In this document: one piece after another, positions 6,620 to 7,970 of the stretch
Position numbering within the stretch: the first letter of the stretch is position 1
How the letters are laid out: each line of letters opens with the position of its first letter
Assembly (NCBI GenBank): GCA_013043945.1
Contig: JABEUW010000229.1
Coordinates: forward strand, 1-7,970
Source: Vulcanimicrobiota bacterium
Lineage (GTDB): Bacteria > Vulcanimicrobiota > Vulcanimicrobiia > Vulcanimicrobiales > Vulcanimicrobiaceae
Direction: 5' to 3'
Length of the DNA stretch: 7,970 nt
Translations under genes and position numbers: made by a program
The notes under the pieces: generated by a model
Databases searched by the model: none
What the model was told of the DNA's origin: nothing
Seen by the model: only the letters and a program-made list of their open reading frames with translations

Positions 6620-7179
6620 TGAGCGAGATCCGGCGTAGCGGGTATCGCTCGTCTGCGAAGTCGCGCCCGAATTACGCGATCCCGATCGTCGTTCTGCTCG
6701 TACTTGCGATCGGCGCGGGCTGGTGGTTCATGCGGCCGCATGCGGCCTCGCCCAATACGCTGACGATCTATTACACCGAGATGAACGGCACCACCGTGAA
6801 GCCGTGGGATGTAACGCTGCGCCCGCGCCCGGTGGGAAGTACGCACGCGCAATGGTCGCACGACCGCGCGCTCTACGCCGCGCTGCAGGCCGTCGTCGGC
6901 CCCCCTGCCGACGTGCGTGCGGTGCGTTTCCCGCCGGGTACGCGCGTCAACGATGTGGCGATTCACGGCTCCACGGTGACGGTCGATCTCTCGAAAGAAG
7001 TGGAATCGCAGCCCGGCGGCACCTTCGGTGAGAATGCAGAATTCAAATCACTGGTCTACTCGATGACCGCGCTGCCGGGCATCTCTGCGGTACAGATTAC
7101 CGTTGGGGGCGTACGGCTCCCAACGCTGCCCGGTGGGCATCTCGAACTCGATGAACCGCTCCATCGCTCGGATTTCTAG
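6619..7179 (+). CDS. GerMN-domain membrane-anchored protein
   Basis: The 186-residue product has a short basic N-terminus, one membrane anchor (about residues 19-38) and an outside GerMN domain (PF10646; about 48-175). Its features are LTIYYTEMNG, an ALYAALQAVVGPP helix, FPPGTRVNDVAIHGSTVTVD and VYSMTALPGISAVQITVGG. GerMN domains occur in spore-germination GerM of Firmicutes and in many envelope proteins of non-sporulating bacteria, usually with cell-wall hydrolases, so the name does not prove sporulation. The start is GTG 6619, overlapping the previous stop by one base; its end overlaps the next gene by 29 bases. The neighbour downstream is secreted and carries an AMIN-like region, which fits a peptidoglycan-linked role. 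The biochemical function of the domain is not established. Confidence 0.9.
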   Translation: MSEIRRSGYRSSAKSRPNYAIPIVVLLVLAIGAGWWFMRPHAASPNTLTIYYTEMNGTTVKPWDVTLRPRPVGSTHAQWSHDRALYAALQAVVGPPADVRAVRFPPGTRVNDVAIHGSTVTVDLSKEVESQPGGTFGENAEFKSLVYSMTALPGISAVQITVGGVRLPTLPGGHLELDEPLHRSDF

Positions 7180-7970
7180 CGCGCTCTTCGCGCTCTGCTT
7201 CGCACTTCTGTGCGTGCCGCGCATCGCGGTTGCGGCGCCGCTCTGGCAATTCGCGGGGCGCACCTTCGCCTTTACGCACGTCGAGCAGCGCGATTCGACG
7301 CTGCTCGTCGGCATCGACGATCCCGCTCTGCGCCGGCTCTTTCACTCGCTCGGAGCAATCGTTACCTGGAAGCCGGGGGCACGCTACGTGCTCGTTGCGA
7401 CCGGTGAACCGACGATCGTCAGCTTCGCGATCGGGCATCGCACCTACGATATCGGGCCGCTCGCGGTGCGCTCCAAGGTGGCGCCCTTCGTGCGCGGCGG
7501 CGAAGCGTACCTGGAGTTCGACGCACTCGCACGCTCCTTAGGCCTGCGCAAAATCGCAGGTGGTGCGGCAACGATCTTACAACCGCAGATTACGAGCCTC
7601 GACGTTCGCGATGAAGGCAGCGGTATGCGCGTCATCGCACGCGGAGCGATCCCCTTGCAGGCGCGGCTCGCGCGCGCGAGCGCTCGGCAGATGACCTACG
7701 CCTTCGTCGGTCTCGGGAGTCGCCTGCTGCACGTGCGCAGCGTCGATGCCGGCGGCTTGGTTGCGGTGGAGATATCGCAGGTCGGCACGGCGGCGCACCC
7801 CACCACCTATCTCACGCTCGATCTCGACGGCAGTTCGCACGTCGCGCAGGTCGGCTCGCTCGACGGTCGCGATATTGGGTTCGTGATCGCTCCCGGTGCG
7901 AGCACGCTCGCTGCCGCCGCGCCGGTTGCGCGCGCCGTGCCGATCGCGCGCGCAGCGCCGGCCGTGACCC
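7151..7970 (+). CDS. Secreted protein with stalk and AMIN-like domains, probable start of a cell-wall amidase (partial)
   Basis: The frame is open from ATG 7151 to the right edge (273 codons seen). The first 29 residues form a clear signal peptide: MNRSIAR, a hydrophobic core ALFALCFALLCV, then AVAA before the mature PLWQF. Residues about 33-143 resemble a copper-amine-oxidase N-terminal-type stalk domain, including a DPALRRLFHSLGAIVTWKPG strand and an EAYLEFDALARSLGLR repeat of it. Residues about 147-247 (ITSLDVRDEGSGMRVIARG onward) look like an AMIN domain, which targets proteins to peptidoglycan or septal sites. An Ala/Pro-rich linker begins near 250. In such proteins an N-acetylmuramoyl-L-alanine amidase domain commonly follows; here it would lie outside the window and is inferred. 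The gene overlaps the GerMN gene by 29 bases. Confidence 0.82.
   Translation, partial: MNRSIARISSALFALCFALLCVPRIAVAAPLWQFAGRTFAFTHVEQRDSTLLVGIDDPALRRLFHSLGAIVTWKPGARYVLVATGEPTIVSFAIGHRTYDIGPLAVRSKVAPFVRGGEAYLEFDALARSLGLRKIAGGAATILQPQITSLDVRDEGSGMRVIARGAIPLQARLARASARQMTYAFVGLGSRLLHVRSVDAGGLVAVEISQVGTAAHPTTYLTLDLDGSSHVAQVGSLDGRDIGFVIAPGASTLAAAAPVARAVPIARAAPAVT

Overview
The window is a compact, GC-rich chromosomal stretch from a bacterium. It holds ten protein genes, one of them cut by the right edge, plus one tmRNA gene. Gene content is housekeeping or light accessory. I see no transposase, integrase, CRISPR array, toxin-antitoxin pair or phage module. A GerMN-domain lipoprotein or membrane protein followed by a secreted protein with a copper-amine-oxidase-like stalk domain and an AMIN-like domain, a PF04020 'holin' membrane protein, and few Shine-Dalgarno sites would suit a Terrabacteria-type lineage such as Eremiobacterota/WPS-2, Armatimonadota or Chloroflexota. 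This taxonomic guess is an inference with low to moderate confidence.

Layout. Positions 39-404 encode a four-helix membrane protein. Positions 448-802 are a one-piece tmRNA (ssrA) with an intact acceptor stem, a G3-U70-type pair, an encoded CCA, a 14-residue tag ORF (ATAITANNNYALAA) and a strong intrinsic terminator at 810-838. Then come an aldo/keto reductase (887-1867), a DUF190 PII-like protein (1917-2249) whose ribosome site and start codon lie in a 9-bp hairpin, and a flavodoxin-fold NAD(P)H oxidoreductase (2304-2894). Biotin synthase (2885-3844) overlaps the oxidoreductase by 10 bases.

A MerR/TipAS regulator (3841-4587, minus strand) converges on bioB, and the two stop codons share the palindrome TTAA. 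It diverges from two overlapping class I methyltransferases (4688-5440 and 5437-6222). The 100-base divergent gap carries a MerR-type promoter with a 19-base spacer and inverted repeats on the minus strand. After a short gap, a small four-helix membrane protein (6272-6619), a GerMN-domain protein (6619-7179) and a secreted stalk/AMIN-like protein (7151 to beyond the edge) overlap head to tail. They look like one envelope operon, and the last gene probably continues into a cell-wall amidase or similar domain.

The most interesting points are regulatory. The DUF190 start region should be open in transcripts from its own promoter but closed in read-through transcripts from upstream. The tmRNA has an atypical T loop. 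Two very short leader ORFs end in ATGA overlaps with the following gene. I found no clear new multi-gene system.
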